DNA from: Fluviicola taffensis DSM 16823
GTDB lineage: Bacteria; Bacteroidota; Bacteroidia; Flavobacteriales_D; Crocinitomicaceae
NCBI RefSeq assembly: GCF_000194605.1
Contig: NC_015321.1
Span: forward strand, 248,001-312,000
Reading direction: 5' to 3'
Length of the DNA: 64,000 nt
Shown: positions 15,596 to 23,028 of the stretch, piece after piece
How the letters are laid out: each line of letters starts with the position of its first letter
Numbering within the stretch: position 1 is the stretch's first letter
Notes under the pieces: generated by a model
What the model was told of the DNA's origin: nothing
Seen by the model: the letters and a program-made list of their open reading frames with translations, nothing else
The model's database searches: none
Translations under genes and position numbers: made by a program

Positions 15596-17017
15596 ATGAA
15601 AATCAGTTTAATCATTTGGCTCCTGTTTTTTACAGGATTTGTGCACGCTCAACAAGCAATTTCTGATGATGTGTTTGAATTTGGTGAAATTTATACCAAT
15701 TCCAAACGATATATTGATTTGACTATTGGAAATTCAAAAACAACGAAGATTTACATTTTGCGGGTTGAACATAGCCCAGAAGTTACCTACCGTTTGAGCT
15801 CAGATCTAATTTCCCCCGATTCTTCCGTCAATTTACGAATTCAAGTTAACCCTAAAAAAAAAGGTGATTTCAATTTTGTGTTTAAAATGCATTTAAGCGA
15901 CCAATCAGAAGCTCCTGTTGTCTATCAGTTAAATGGTTCTCTGGAAGATGAATTACCTACTAATGACTATCTCACGCAATGTCCTGATTTCAATGCTGTT
16001 CCAGTAAAATCAGCTCAACCAAGTGAGTTAACAATTCGTACTATCGACAAAGAAACGAAAGAAGTTATTTCAAAATCGACCATAAGTATCATACACAACG
16101 GTCAGCCAAGCGGAACATGGGTAACGGGGAACTTAGGATTATTCAAGGAAAAGCTACCTCCTGGCTTCTTCTATTTTTTAGTTAGTAAAGAAGGCTATCT
16201 AACCAAAGAAGCTGGAATTTATGTAGGACCTGAAATCTCTGAGATCACCATTCCTTTGTCAAAAGATCCGAAATACGATCAACCAGTTCCAGTCGAAATA
16301 GAAATTCCCGAATTAGATATTGCTCAAAAACTACCCGAACTAGATGCTGAGAAGAAATTAAACGAACAAATGAATAATGAACAGGTTGATTCTATCACAG
16401 AAAAAATTATTCCTGAATTAGCCGCCATTCCAAGTGACAATTTTGATGAGTCCTATTTCAAAGATGTCAATGTGATTTTCGTTATTGATATTTCAAGCTC
16501 CATGAAAAATGGCGAAAAAATGAATCTAATGAAGTATTCTTTAAATCAGTTGGTGAGTAAATTAAGGCCCAATGATGATATGGGAATGGTAACTTACGCG
16601 AACACTGCTGATGTTTTTCAAGCTCCCACTTCTGGTAGTAACAAGGAATCTTTGAAAAGTTCAATTACAAGCTTAAAGCCTTCAGGAATGACTGCTGGAG
16701 GAAAGGGAATCAAATTGGGCTACAAAGAGGTTATGAAAAACTATGATCCAGCAAAAGCAAATATGGTTATCATTATTACAGATGGAGCTTTCAACAAAGA
16801 TTCAGATGATTATCAGAAAACGGTTCAAAAATATGCGAAAAAGGGGGTTGTTTTTTCTGTTTTAGGAATTGAAACACGCGAAAGGGATGCTAAATTATTG
16901 CAAGAAGCTGCTGCATTTGGAAATGGAAGGTATGTATCCATTCAAAAACTAGTTGACGCGCATTCTAATCTAACGGAAGAAATTAGGATTGCTGCATTCA
17001 AAGGAATTAAGAAATAA
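15596..17017 (+). CDS. Exported von Willebrand factor A domain protein
   Basis: 473 residues. Signal peptide (residues 1-18, ending VHAQ), then a DUF1573/ASH-like Ig domain (VFEFGEIYTNSKRYIDLTI ... VNPKKKGDFNFVF), a carboxypeptidase-regulatory-like domain near residues 145-225, an acidic linker, and a C-terminal VWA domain. The MIDAS residues are present: DISSS, the Thr in SGMTAGG, and ITDGAF. It probably binds a partner or matrix in the periplasm or on the surface through a metal ion. Nothing in the neighbourhood (MoxR, BatA) shows it belongs to the usual Bat operon. Confidence 0.82.
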   Translation: MKISLIIWLLFFTGFVHAQQAISDDVFEFGEIYTNSKRYIDLTIGNSKTTKIYILRVEHSPEVTYRLSSDLISPDSSVNLRIQVNPKKKGDFNFVFKMHLSDQSEAPVVYQLNGSLEDELPTNDYLTQCPDFNAVPVKSAQPSELTIRTIDKETKEVISKSTISIIHNGQPSGTWVTGNLGLFKEKLPPGFFYFLVSKEGYLTKEAGIYVGPEISEITIPLSKDPKYDQPVPVEIEIPELDIAQKLPELDAEKKLNEQMNNEQVDSITEKIIPELAAIPSDNFDESYFKDVNVIFVIDISSSMKNGEKMNLMKYSLNQLVSKLRPNDDMGMVTYANTADVFQAPTSGSNKESLKSSITSLKPSGMTAGGKGIKLGYKEVMKNYDPAKANMVIIITDGAFNKDSDDYQKTVQKYAKKGVVFSVLGIETRERDAKLLQEAAAFGNGRYVSIQKLVDAHSNLTEEIRIAAFKGIKK

Positions 17018-17108
17018 GTCATTCTAATTGTTTTTCACCGAAATAATTTTCTATAATTTTATTAAACAATGAATCTGTTAAAAGCAGTTTCTATTTCGAA
17101 TCTATTCC

Positions 17109-17116
17109 TAGCTTTG
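17109..17116 (+). promoter_or_regulatory. -7 box TAGCTTTG
   Basis: Exact TAnnTTTG match 22 nt before the ATG at 17139. No TTG at the expected spacing. Confidence 0.4.
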
Positions 17117-17138
17117 CATCTGTTCTAAATAAATACGA

Positions 17139-18311
17139 ATGAAATTCTCCTTTCTAAGGAAAAAGTGGTTCAAAATACCGTATACTCTTCTGCTTTATGG
17201 ATTTGCCGCTTATGGATTTATTCTCACGGCAACTTATTTCGCTGTAAAATTCAATTGGACCAATGAAAAAGGTTCTGTCGATGTCAACAATCGTTATTTC
17301 TCCGAAATGCATGATAAGTATGATCAATCCTTTAAAGTTGATTCTGTTTCCATGATTAAGCATCGATTTGAAGTATTGAATCGTATCATGCTTGTGAATG
17401 AGTATTATCCCAAAAATGCCAATTTAATTCTCGCTACATACACTGAAAACAAAGACGAGAAATTAGCCTTACGAATGCTCGATGCTGTAGATTTACAATT
17501 AAAAAAGAACAAATCATACCGTAAAGCATGGTCAAAGTGGAAACACAAAGACCAAAAATCGGATCAAAAATCAACTGGACTGAGTGTTTTTGAATGGATG
17601 AACATTGCCGAATGGAAAGACTTCAAAGAAGCAGTTACCAAAGACAAAAAATACATTGATTCGGTGTATAAAGTTACTGGAGTTGAACCACGTTTAATCG
17701 TAGCATGTTTAGTCGGAGAACAAATTCGTTTGTTTAATTCGAGTAGAGAATCGTACAAAAGATATATTGGTCCATTAAAAGTATTGGCTCTTGAAAACCA
17801 CCTTTCTTATGGCGTTACAGGAATAAAAAATGGAACAGCATTAACTATCGAGCGATTTTTAGCAGAAAAAGGAAGTGAATTTTACCCTGGCGAAAAATAC
17901 GAAGCTCTTTTGGATTTTGATTCAACAATCAATTATGCAAGTAAAAGCAATGACACATTAGATATTCGTTTACAGCGATTGGTTCAGTGGGAAAACCACT
18001 ACTATTCCTACCTTTATACAGCATTATTTTTGCGTGAAATAAAAACGCAATGGGAAAAAGCGGGTTATTCTATTGAAGACAGACCTGAAATTTTGGCTTC
18101 TCTTTTTAATCTTGGATTCCAACGCTCTGTTCCAAAACCAAATCCTGCTGTTGGTGGCTCTGTTTATAAAATAAAAGACAAAGAATACACCTTTGGTTCT
18201 GTAGCCTATGAATTTTTCTATAGTGGTGAATTGGCAAATGTTTTTCCTTTCAAAAAGAAAAGCTTTGATGAACCAAAAACAGTCATAAAAAGGATTGTTC
18301 CAACAAACTAA
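17139..18311 (+). CDS. Membrane-anchored protein, possibly muramidase-like
   Basis: 390 residues with one N-terminal TM helix (about residues 13-37), the rest probably periplasmic. I do not recognise a named family with certainty. The segment VEPRLIVACLVGEQIRLF, followed by GVTGIKNGTALTIERFL and ILASLFNLGFQRS, resembles the helical layout of lysozyme-like (lytic transglycosylase) domains, in which a Glu after the VAxxxxE helix is catalytic (here the Glu of GEQIR). This is inference from pattern only. A -7 box lies 22 nt upstream. Confidence 0.65.
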   Translation: MKFSFLRKKWFKIPYTLLLYGFAAYGFILTATYFAVKFNWTNEKGSVDVNNRYFSEMHDKYDQSFKVDSVSMIKHRFEVLNRIMLVNEYYPKNANLILATYTENKDEKLALRMLDAVDLQLKKNKSYRKAWSKWKHKDQKSDQKSTGLSVFEWMNIAEWKDFKEAVTKDKKYIDSVYKVTGVEPRLIVACLVGEQIRLFNSSRESYKRYIGPLKVLALENHLSYGVTGIKNGTALTIERFLAEKGSEFYPGEKYEALLDFDSTINYASKSNDTLDIRLQRLVQWENHYYSYLYTALFLREIKTQWEKAGYSIEDRPEILASLFNLGFQRSVPKPNPAVGGSVYKIKDKEYTFGSVAYEFFYSGELANVFPFKKKSFDEPKTVIKRIVPTN

Positions 18312-18385
18312 CATCTCTGATTTTTTGAATACGAATAAATGGGATTAAAATAAATCAAACTAATTTCTTAATTTTATTTGTTGGA

Positions 18386-18393
18386 TATTTTTG
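18386..18393 (+). promoter_or_regulatory. -7 box TATTTTTG
   Basis: Exact TAnnTTTG match 35 nt before the ATG of the lone receiver gene. Confidence 0.45.
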
Positions 18394-18428
18394 TGTAATT
18401 TAAACCTTCTAAATAGAACCAAAATCCG

Positions 18429-18809
18429 ATGAATCAATCTATTTCTGTTGCTTATGCTGAAGATAACGAACCTTTAAGGCTTTTGTTAGTAAATGCGTTA
18501 GAAACTAAAGGTCCATTCAAAGTATTAATCAAGGCCCAGGACGGTTTAGATTTAATTCAGCAATTAATTCAAACTTCTGTTGATATTATCCTTTTGGATA
18601 TCAACATGCCAATCATGAATGGAAATGAAGTTTTAGAGTACCTCAAAAAATCGCAATCCAATACAAAAGTGATTGTTTATAGCTTTCACAATTCTCCAGA
18701 AATCACAGAGAATTATCTAGAAAATGGAGCTTCTGCCTTTATCAGTAAAGATTCTGACATTGTACATATTGTTGAAGAAATTCAGCGAATTCATTATTTA
18801 AAATCGTAA
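18429..18809 (+). CDS. Stand-alone response regulator receiver protein
   Basis: 126 residues, only a CheY-like receiver. Acidic pair in AEDNE, phosphorylation Asp in ILLDINMP (about residue 57), a Ser in the Thr/Ser position (VIVYSFHN), and Lys in FISKDSD. The sequence pattern (GASAFISKDS) resembles the receivers of NarL/LuxR-type regulators, but the DNA-binding domain is absent and the stop is followed by a terminator. No histidine kinase lies next to it, so the partner is unknown. Confidence 0.88.
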   Translation: MNQSISVAYAEDNEPLRLLLVNALETKGPFKVLIKAQDGLDLIQQLIQTSVDIILLDINMPIMNGNEVLEYLKKSQSNTKVIVYSFHNSPEITENYLENGASAFISKDSDIVHIVEEIQRIHYLKS

Positions 18810-18828
18810 TCTATCAATTATTAGACAC

Positions 18829-18856
18829 AAAAAAAGAGGACATTCATCCTCTTTTC
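18829..18856. terminator. Bidirectional terminator
   Basis: AAAAAGAGGA / TCCTCTTTT stem with a short CATTCA loop and A/T tracts on both sides, between the convergent receiver and YceI genes. Confidence 0.75.
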
Positions 18857-18874
18857 AAATTGTTTAAAACGCGT

Positions 18875-19408
18875 TTATTTCGAAACAGGTAATGTTGCAG
18901 TAATCTTAATATTATTGCTCACATCTCCACCCGATTTTCCAACTCCATAAACAGAACGATCAATACTAAACGAAGCAACAAAAGTACCTTTGTTTCCTTT
19001 TTTAGCGAAAGTGAATGGAATCGTTACATCCTTTGTTACATCTTTCACTTGAAGTTTCCCTTTCACGGAATATCCAGCTGACGTTTTCTCAAACGAAGAA
19101 GAAGTAAACTTGATTTTTGGAAATTTCTCCGCATCAAACCACTCATCTCCGATGGCATGTTTATTCTGCAATCCATTTCCAGTATTGATAGAATTCACGT
19201 CAAGTGACATTGAAAACTTAGATGCAGCCAGTTTCGTTTCATCAAAATTGATAGTCGCACTGAATGTTTTAAAAATCCCGTCGACTCCTTTTGCAGAAAA
19301 CTCAATAGCGTAATCCTTTCCAAGCTTCCAAGTCGCAACCTGTGTGAAAGCAAATACTCCCCCAACTAGGAGGAGTATTGACATAAAAGAAACTATTTTC
19401 TTCATCAT
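18875..19408 (-). CDS. YceI-family periplasmic protein, copy 2
   Basis: 177 residues with a signal peptide (about residues 1-20). YceI/polyisoprenoid-binding lipocalin-like beta-barrel: EFSAKGVDGIFKTFSATINFDETKLAASKFSMSLD..., WFDAEKFPKIKFTSSSF, and GKLQVKDVTKDVTIPF. Family members bind long isoprenoid chains in the periplasm. The start overlaps the stop of the preceding paralogue by one base (TAATG), so the pair is an operon. The histidine often seen in the VGF.V.H motif is absent in this copy. Confidence 0.88.
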   Translation of the reverse strand: MMKKIVSFMSILLLVGGVFAFTQVATWKLGKDYAIEFSAKGVDGIFKTFSATINFDETKLAASKFSMSLDVNSINTGNGLQNKHAIGDEWFDAEKFPKIKFTSSSFEKTSAGYSVKGKLQVKDVTKDVTIPFTFAKKGNKGTFVASFSIDRSVYGVGKSGGDVSNNIKITATLPVSK

Positions 19409-19998
19409 TATTCTTTAACTAATTCTAAGTCAGCAGTGATTTTAACTTCATCACTTGCAGCCTCAACTGGCGTTGTAGCTCCAACCCCGAAATCAAGTCT
19501 TTTAAATGAACCTGTCATTTTGAAACCACTTACTTCTTTTTTGCTTCTTGGATTTGTAACAGTTCCATTGTGAACAGCAGTCATTTTAACTTCTTTCGTT
19601 ACACCATGTAAAGTCAAATCACCAACAACTGTGTATTCGTTTTTCGATTTCGCAACTTTCGTAAATGATTTGCTTACAAACGTAAATTTTGGAAATTTTT
19701 CTGCATCAAAGAAATCTGCACTTTTCAAGTGACCATCACGCATTTCGCTAGCTGTGTTAATGCTACTGATGTCTCCTGATACTTCCACTTTAGCATCTGA
19801 AAAATCGGTGTTTGCTGAAGTGATTTTTGCTTCGTATGTGTTGAAACTTCCATTCAAATCAGAAACTCCCATGTGTACCACCGAAAAACCAAGTCTCGAG
19901 TGTACTGCATCTGAAGACCAGATTGAAGAGGTTGCTAGTGTAAATGAAAGTGATAATCCTGCAAATGCTGCAGCTACAATTGTTAATGTACGTTTCAT
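19408..19998 (-). CDS. YceI-family periplasmic protein, copy 1
   Basis: 196 residues with a signal peptide (about 1-26). Canonical YceI features: SDAVHSRLGFSVVHMGVSDLNGSFNTYEAKI, FFDAEKFPKFTFVSK, and GDLTLHGVTKEVKM. This copy keeps the WxxDxxHSxxxFxVxHxG pattern, which the second copy lacks. First gene of the two-gene operon. Isoprenoid or quinone binding is likely by family; the actual ligand is unknown. Confidence 0.9.
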   Translation of the reverse strand: MKRTLTIVAAAFAGLSLSFTLATSSIWSSDAVHSRLGFSVVHMGVSDLNGSFNTYEAKITSANTDFSDAKVEVSGDISSINTASEMRDGHLKSADFFDAEKFPKFTFVSKSFTKVAKSKNEYTVVGDLTLHGVTKEVKMTAVHNGTVTNPRSKKEVSGFKMTGSFKRLDFGVGATTPVEAASDEVKITADLELVKE

Positions 19999-20065
19999 AT
20001 TTGTTTGTGTTTATTTATTTACTTATTTAAATTATCATTATCCGCTACCGCCGATATCTTTTTTC

Positions 20066-20081
20066 GCCAGCCACGGCTGGC
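20066..20081. repeat. GC-rich palindrome GCCAGCC-AC-GGCTGGC
   Basis: 7-bp perfect arms with a 2-nt centre, followed by TCTTATTTG. It lies upstream of the YceI operon and before the IS. Confidence 0.6.
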
Positions 20082-20122
20082 TCTTATTTGTTATTAATTA
20101 CTTGATTTAAACTTCCAAAAGA

Positions 20123-20220
20123 ATGGAACGAGTGACAAAAAGGATAATGCAGGAAAAAAGTGCATTGGAATTGCTAATCCGGGAAACATTTCTGGAGATT
20201 CCATATCCAAAGGCAATCTG
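20123..20220 (+). pseudogene. Short coding remnant left of the IS
   Basis: A 32-codon frame (ATG to TGA) with a protein-like composition (begins MERVTKRIMQEK, ends PYPKAI) directly left of the insertion sequence. It may be the start of a gene cut off by past rearrangement at the IS. No match recognised; it could also be chance. Confidence 0.25.
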
Positions 20221-20231
20221 AAGGATAAAAT

Positions 20232-20269
20232 GGATCAATCACAAAAGTTGGGGAGGAATTTGAATAGAA
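20232..20269 (+). repeat. 38-bp direct repeat, left copy (IS left end)
   Basis: GGATCAATCACAAAAG followed by TTGGGGAGGAATTTGAATAG and AA. It is identical to 21654-21691 and forms the IS left terminus. Confidence 0.85.
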
Positions 20270-20294
20270 TTTAGAACTTTGGAAAAAAAAGCGA

Positions 20295-20648
20295 TTGGAT
20301 CCACAAATTGAACTATTGAAACTGGTACTTCCAGAGTTATTGGTTGATTTCTTTGACTTCATGAAAGTTGAAAAGCAAAATGAAACGTTGCATCTTTACT
20401 TTGAAGAATTAAATAAACCACCAACAGAGCATCTTCATAAAGAATTAATCTCTAAAGGATTCCATGATGAAATTACGATTCAGGATTTTCCACTCAGAGG
20501 TAAACATGTTTTTCTGCATGTAAAGCGCAGAAGATGGACTGATAAGAACACCAAGGAGATTGTTCAAAGAGATTGGAATATCGTTGCTAAAGGTACTCGC
20601 ATGACCGATGAGTTTGCCTCTTTTTTAAAACAAATCAGTCGCTTCTAA
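20295..20648 (+). CDS. ISAon1-family transposase, N-terminal frame
   Basis: 117 residues from a TTG start (the frame opens at 20268 and has no ATG before this). It contains the N-terminal DNA-binding region: PLRGKHVFLHVKRRRW, DWNIVAKGTRMTDEFASFL. It ends at TAA 20646-20648, while the second frame, shifted by +1, is open from 20629. The two products may be separate or joined by frameshifting in the 20-base overlap, which includes an A4 run (20627-20630). Confidence 0.8.
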   Translation: MDPQIELLKLVLPELLVDFFDFMKVEKQNETLHLYFEELNKPPTEHLHKELISKGFHDEITIQDFPLRGKHVFLHVKRRRWTDKNTKEIVQRDWNIVAKGTRMTDEFASFLKQISRF

Positions 20649-21621
20649 ACCGTTCAGCTGTCATACTATTGGTTCATTTTATGGTGTCAAGGGTAAGAAA
20701 CTACAACGACAGCATAAGGATTGGTTAAGTGATTTTAGGAACTGGGAACAGCTTGCTCATGCCAAAGAGTATTTACTTTTTACCGATAATATTGGAACTC
20801 ATTTATCCCTGGATGAAACCTCTCTATCTCAGGGTGAGCTTTACACCATCATCACCAACAAAGCAGCCAAAGGAAAACAAGGATCCATTGTCGCAATTAT
20901 AACAGGAACCAACTCCGAATACATTACAACAATACTTCAAAAAATTCCACTAAAGCTTCGTAAAAAGGTAGTAGAAATAACTCTGGATATGGCTGGAAGC
21001 ATGAATTTGATTGCAAAAAGAAACTTTCCAGATGCTGTGCTTGTTACAGATCGTTTCCATGTCGAAAAACTAGCTTTGGAAGCCGTTCAGGAGCTTCGCG
21101 TAAAGCATCGATGGGAAGCGCTCGATGCAGAAAATGAAGCCATTGAAAAAGCAAAGAATCAAAAGAAAGCATACCATCCTGTTATCCTTGAAAACGGAGA
21201 TACCATCAGGCAATTATTAGCAAGAAGCAGATACGTACTTTATAAAAAACCTTCTAAATGGACCTTCAATCAAAAACAACGAGCGGAAATCCTATTTTAT
21301 CTTTATCCGGATATCCAAATAGCTTATCAACTAGCACAACAACTGAAAGGGATTTTTGAACAAACCAAAGACAAAATTTACGCTTACACCAAATTGGCCA
21401 AATGGCATGAAAAAGTAACTAAAGCTGGTTTTAAATCTTTCAACTCCATATCTAGAACAATCCAAAATCATTACAAAACAATCCTCAATTACTTTGATAA
21501 CCGAAGTACAAATGCTTCCGCTGAAGCCTTTAATGCCAAAATAAAAGCATTTAGATCTCAATTTAGAGGTGTTAGGGATATCCAATATTTTTTATTCCGA
21601 TTAACGCAAATTTATGCTTAG
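20629..21621 (+). CDS. ISAon1-family transposase, DDE catalytic frame
   Basis: Frame B is open from 20629 to the TAG at 21619-21621, about 330 codons. The first ATG (20989) is far inside the conserved domain, so starting there would remove the first catalytic Asp. DDE_Tnp_ISL3 residues: Asp in THLSLDETSLSQGELY, Asp in EITLDMAGSMNL, and Glu in NRSTNASAEAFNAKIKAF. The upstream part (GKKLQRQHKDWLSDF) also matches the family, so a frameshift from frame A or a non-ATG start is needed. No internal stops or deletions, so probably functional. Confidence 0.8.
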   Translation, partial: NKSVASKPFSCHTIGSFYGVKGKKLQRQHKDWLSDFRNWEQLAHAKEYLLFTDNIGTHLSLDETSLSQGELYTIITNKAAKGKQGSIVAIITGTNSEYITTILQKIPLKLRKKVVEITLDMAGSMNLIAKRNFPDAVLVTDRFHVEKLALEAVQELRVKHRWEALDAENEAIEKAKNQKKAYHPVILENGDTIRQLLARSRYVLYKKPSKWTFNQKQRAEILFYLYPDIQIAYQLAQQLKGIFEQTKDKIYAYTKLAKWHEKVTKAGFKSFNSISRTIQNHYKTILNYFDNRSTNASAEAFNAKIKAFRSQFRGVRDIQYFLFRLTQIYA

Positions 21622-21653
21622 TCCCCAGAATTTGGTCTTGATCCCTTTTTATC

Positions 21654-21691
21654 GGATCAATCACAAAAGTTGGGGAGGAATTTGAATAGAA
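21654..21691 (+). repeat. 38-bp direct repeat, orphan IS left end
   Basis: Exact copy of the IS left terminus placed 8 bp after the IS right terminus and ending at the edge of the tRNA-His terminator. No transposase follows, so it is a solo end. Confidence 0.85.
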
Positions 21692-21731
21692 AAACAAAAG
21701 GAGAACGTTTTCACATTCTCCTTTTGTTTTT
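21690..21731 (-). terminator. Terminator downstream of tRNA-His
   Basis: Perfect 16-bp inverted repeat (AAAAACAAAAGGAGAA and complement) with a 10-nt loop, T-rich on both sides. It lies 3 nt beyond the tRNA 3' end and also stops transcription leaving the IS. Confidence 0.85.
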
Positions 21732-21733
21732 AG

Positions 21734-21808
21734 GGAGGGAGACGGGTCTCGAACCCGCGACCTCTGGTACCACAAACCAGCGCTCTAACCAACTGAGCTA
21801 CAACCTCC
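21734..21808 (-). tRNA. tRNA-His(GTG)
   Basis: Minus-strand cloverleaf: D-arm GCTC...GAGC, anticodon arm CTGGT-TTGTGGT-ACCAG with anticodon GTG, T-arm GCGGG-TTCGAGA-CCCGT. G at -1 pairs with C73, the histidine identity feature. CCA is not encoded (CCT follows). The acceptor stem has two non-pairing positions (5-68 T/C and 6-67 T/T): the 3' strand reads CTCCCTCC where CAACCTCC would pair fully. Confidence 0.85.
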
Positions 21809-21958
21809 GTATTGTGGTGCAAAATTAAATATTTCTATTGAAAATCCTACAGGGAATTTCATTTTTTTTTCTTAAAAGTAGTATTTATCAGAAAATGAGT
21901 GGTTTCCACAGTAAAATAACCAACTAAACATCTGTTGTTGATAACCAATCTCTTGGGT

Positions 21959-21990
21959 TTGTGATTCAAAAGCCTGAAACTTTACATTTG
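21959..21990 (+). promoter_or_regulatory. Promoter TTG-N21-TACATTTG
   Basis: TTG at 21959-21961, a 21-nt spacer and TACATTTG at 21983-21990, a full consensus match. The ATG follows after 4 nt, so the transcript is probably leaderless. Confidence 0.65.
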
Positions 21991-21994
21991 TAGT

Positions 21995-22993
21995 ATGAGT
22001 ACAAAGAAGCTTAAAATTGGGGTTTTCGGGGCGGGGCATTTAGGCCGTATACACATTCGACTTCTATTAGAATTAAGTGACTTATTCGATTTTATTGGTT
22101 TCTATGATCCTTCGGATGAATCGTCTGAAAAATCAATTTCAGAATTTGGTGTTACTCGATGGGATGACATGCAAGAGTTGATCGAAGCATGTGATTGCGT
22201 AGATGTCGTTGCTCCTACATTGCACCATTACGATATTGCTTACAAAGCTCTTCGTTCGAGTAAACATGTTTTTATAGAAAAACCAGTTGCTGAAACAACC
22301 GAACAAGCTAAAATATTACTGGATTTATCACGTGAAGCTGGTGTTATCGTTCAAGTTGGGCATGTTGAGCGCTTCAATCCTGCATTTAGAGCGGCTGAAT
22401 CACTCATTGTTAAGCCGATGTTTTTTGAAATCCATCGCTTAGCTCAATACAATCCACGGGGGACAGATGTTTCGGTTATTTTAGACTTGATGATTCACGA
22501 TTTAGATATCGTGTTAAGTTGTGTCAATTCTTCTATTAGAAGGATTTCTGCTAGCGGTGTAAGTGTTGTTAGCAAAACACCCGACATTACTTCTGTTCGC
22601 ATTGAATTTGACAATGGTTGCGTTGCAAATTTAACAGCATCACGTATGTCTTTAAACAACATGCGGAAAACGCGTATTTTTCAAAAAACAGGTTATTTGG
22701 TCATTGATTATTTGAACCAAACAGTTGACCAAATCATGATTACTCCAAAAGATCAAGAAGCTCCTGGATTTTTCAGTTTTGAACTGAATGATGATGTGAA
22801 CTTTTCAGCATTAAAACCTGAGGTAAAAAAATCAAATGCCATACAAGAAGAATTTCGATCTTTTCACAACTCTATCGTTCATAATCAGCCTGTTGTAGTT
22901 TCAATAGATGATGCTTATAGAGCGCTCGATGTTGCTTATCAAATTATTGATAAATTGAAATCGGGTCATCTATCGGTTTTCGACAATAATTAA
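21995..22993 (+). CDS. Gfo/Idh/MocA-family oxidoreductase
   Basis: 332 residues. N-terminal Rossmann fold with GVFGAGHLGRIH, then the conserved FIEKPVAET loop (Lys96 region) and a VQVGHVERFNPAF segment. The C-terminal alpha/beta domain has MIHDLDI (catalytic His). NAD(P)-dependent sugar dehydrogenases or reductases of this family often act in nucleotide-sugar or glycan pathways. It precedes a glycan gene group on the same strand. The substrate cannot be read. Confidence 0.9.
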   Translation: MSTKKLKIGVFGAGHLGRIHIRLLLELSDLFDFIGFYDPSDESSEKSISEFGVTRWDDMQELIEACDCVDVVAPTLHHYDIAYKALRSSKHVFIEKPVAETTEQAKILLDLSREAGVIVQVGHVERFNPAFRAAESLIVKPMFFEIHRLAQYNPRGTDVSVILDLMIHDLDIVLSCVNSSIRRISASGVSVVSKTPDITSVRIEFDNGCVANLTASRMSLNNMRKTRIFQKTGYLVIDYLNQTVDQIMITPKDQEAPGFFSFELNDDVNFSALKPEVKKSNAIQEEFRSFHNSIVHNQPVVVSIDDAYRALDVAYQIIDKLKSGHLSVFDNN

Positions 22994-22995
22994 CG

Positions 22996-23003
22996 TAAAT
23001 TTG
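22996..23003 (+). promoter_or_regulatory. -7 box TAAATTTG within a near-palindrome
   Basis: Exact TAnnTTTG match 3 nt after the Gfo/Idh stop codon, 25 nt before the lipoprotein ATG. Surrounded by AACG...CGTT, giving a near-palindrome that could also be an operator. Confidence 0.4.
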
Positions 23004-23028
23004 CGTTAGGAACGGATAGACTTTATCA

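Larger units (their letters stand above)
20232..21645 (+). mobile_element. ISL3-family insertion sequence, ISAon1 type
   Basis: About 1.41 kb. The left end GGATCAATCACAAAA... and the reverse complement of the right end GGGATCAAGACCAAA... agree at 17 of 23 positions and both lead to TGGGGA, so these are the terminal inverted repeats. It carries two transposase frames, A (20295-20648) and B (20629-21621), the usual ISAon1 layout. The flanking 8-mers are not direct repeats (GATAAAAT left, TTTTTATC right; these are nearly inverted copies). A second left-end copy begins 8 bp beyond the right end. Confidence 0.85.

Noticed and set aside
20232-21691. 38-bp direct repeats as target-site duplication of a larger island
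   Set aside because: The repeat is the IS left terminus itself (it pairs with the right terminus), so the outer copy is an extra IS end, not a duplicated target.
21572-21775. Minus-strand frame across the IS right end, terminator and tRNA
   Set aside because: It crosses three unrelated features and includes antisense tRNA sequence, so it is a chance frame.
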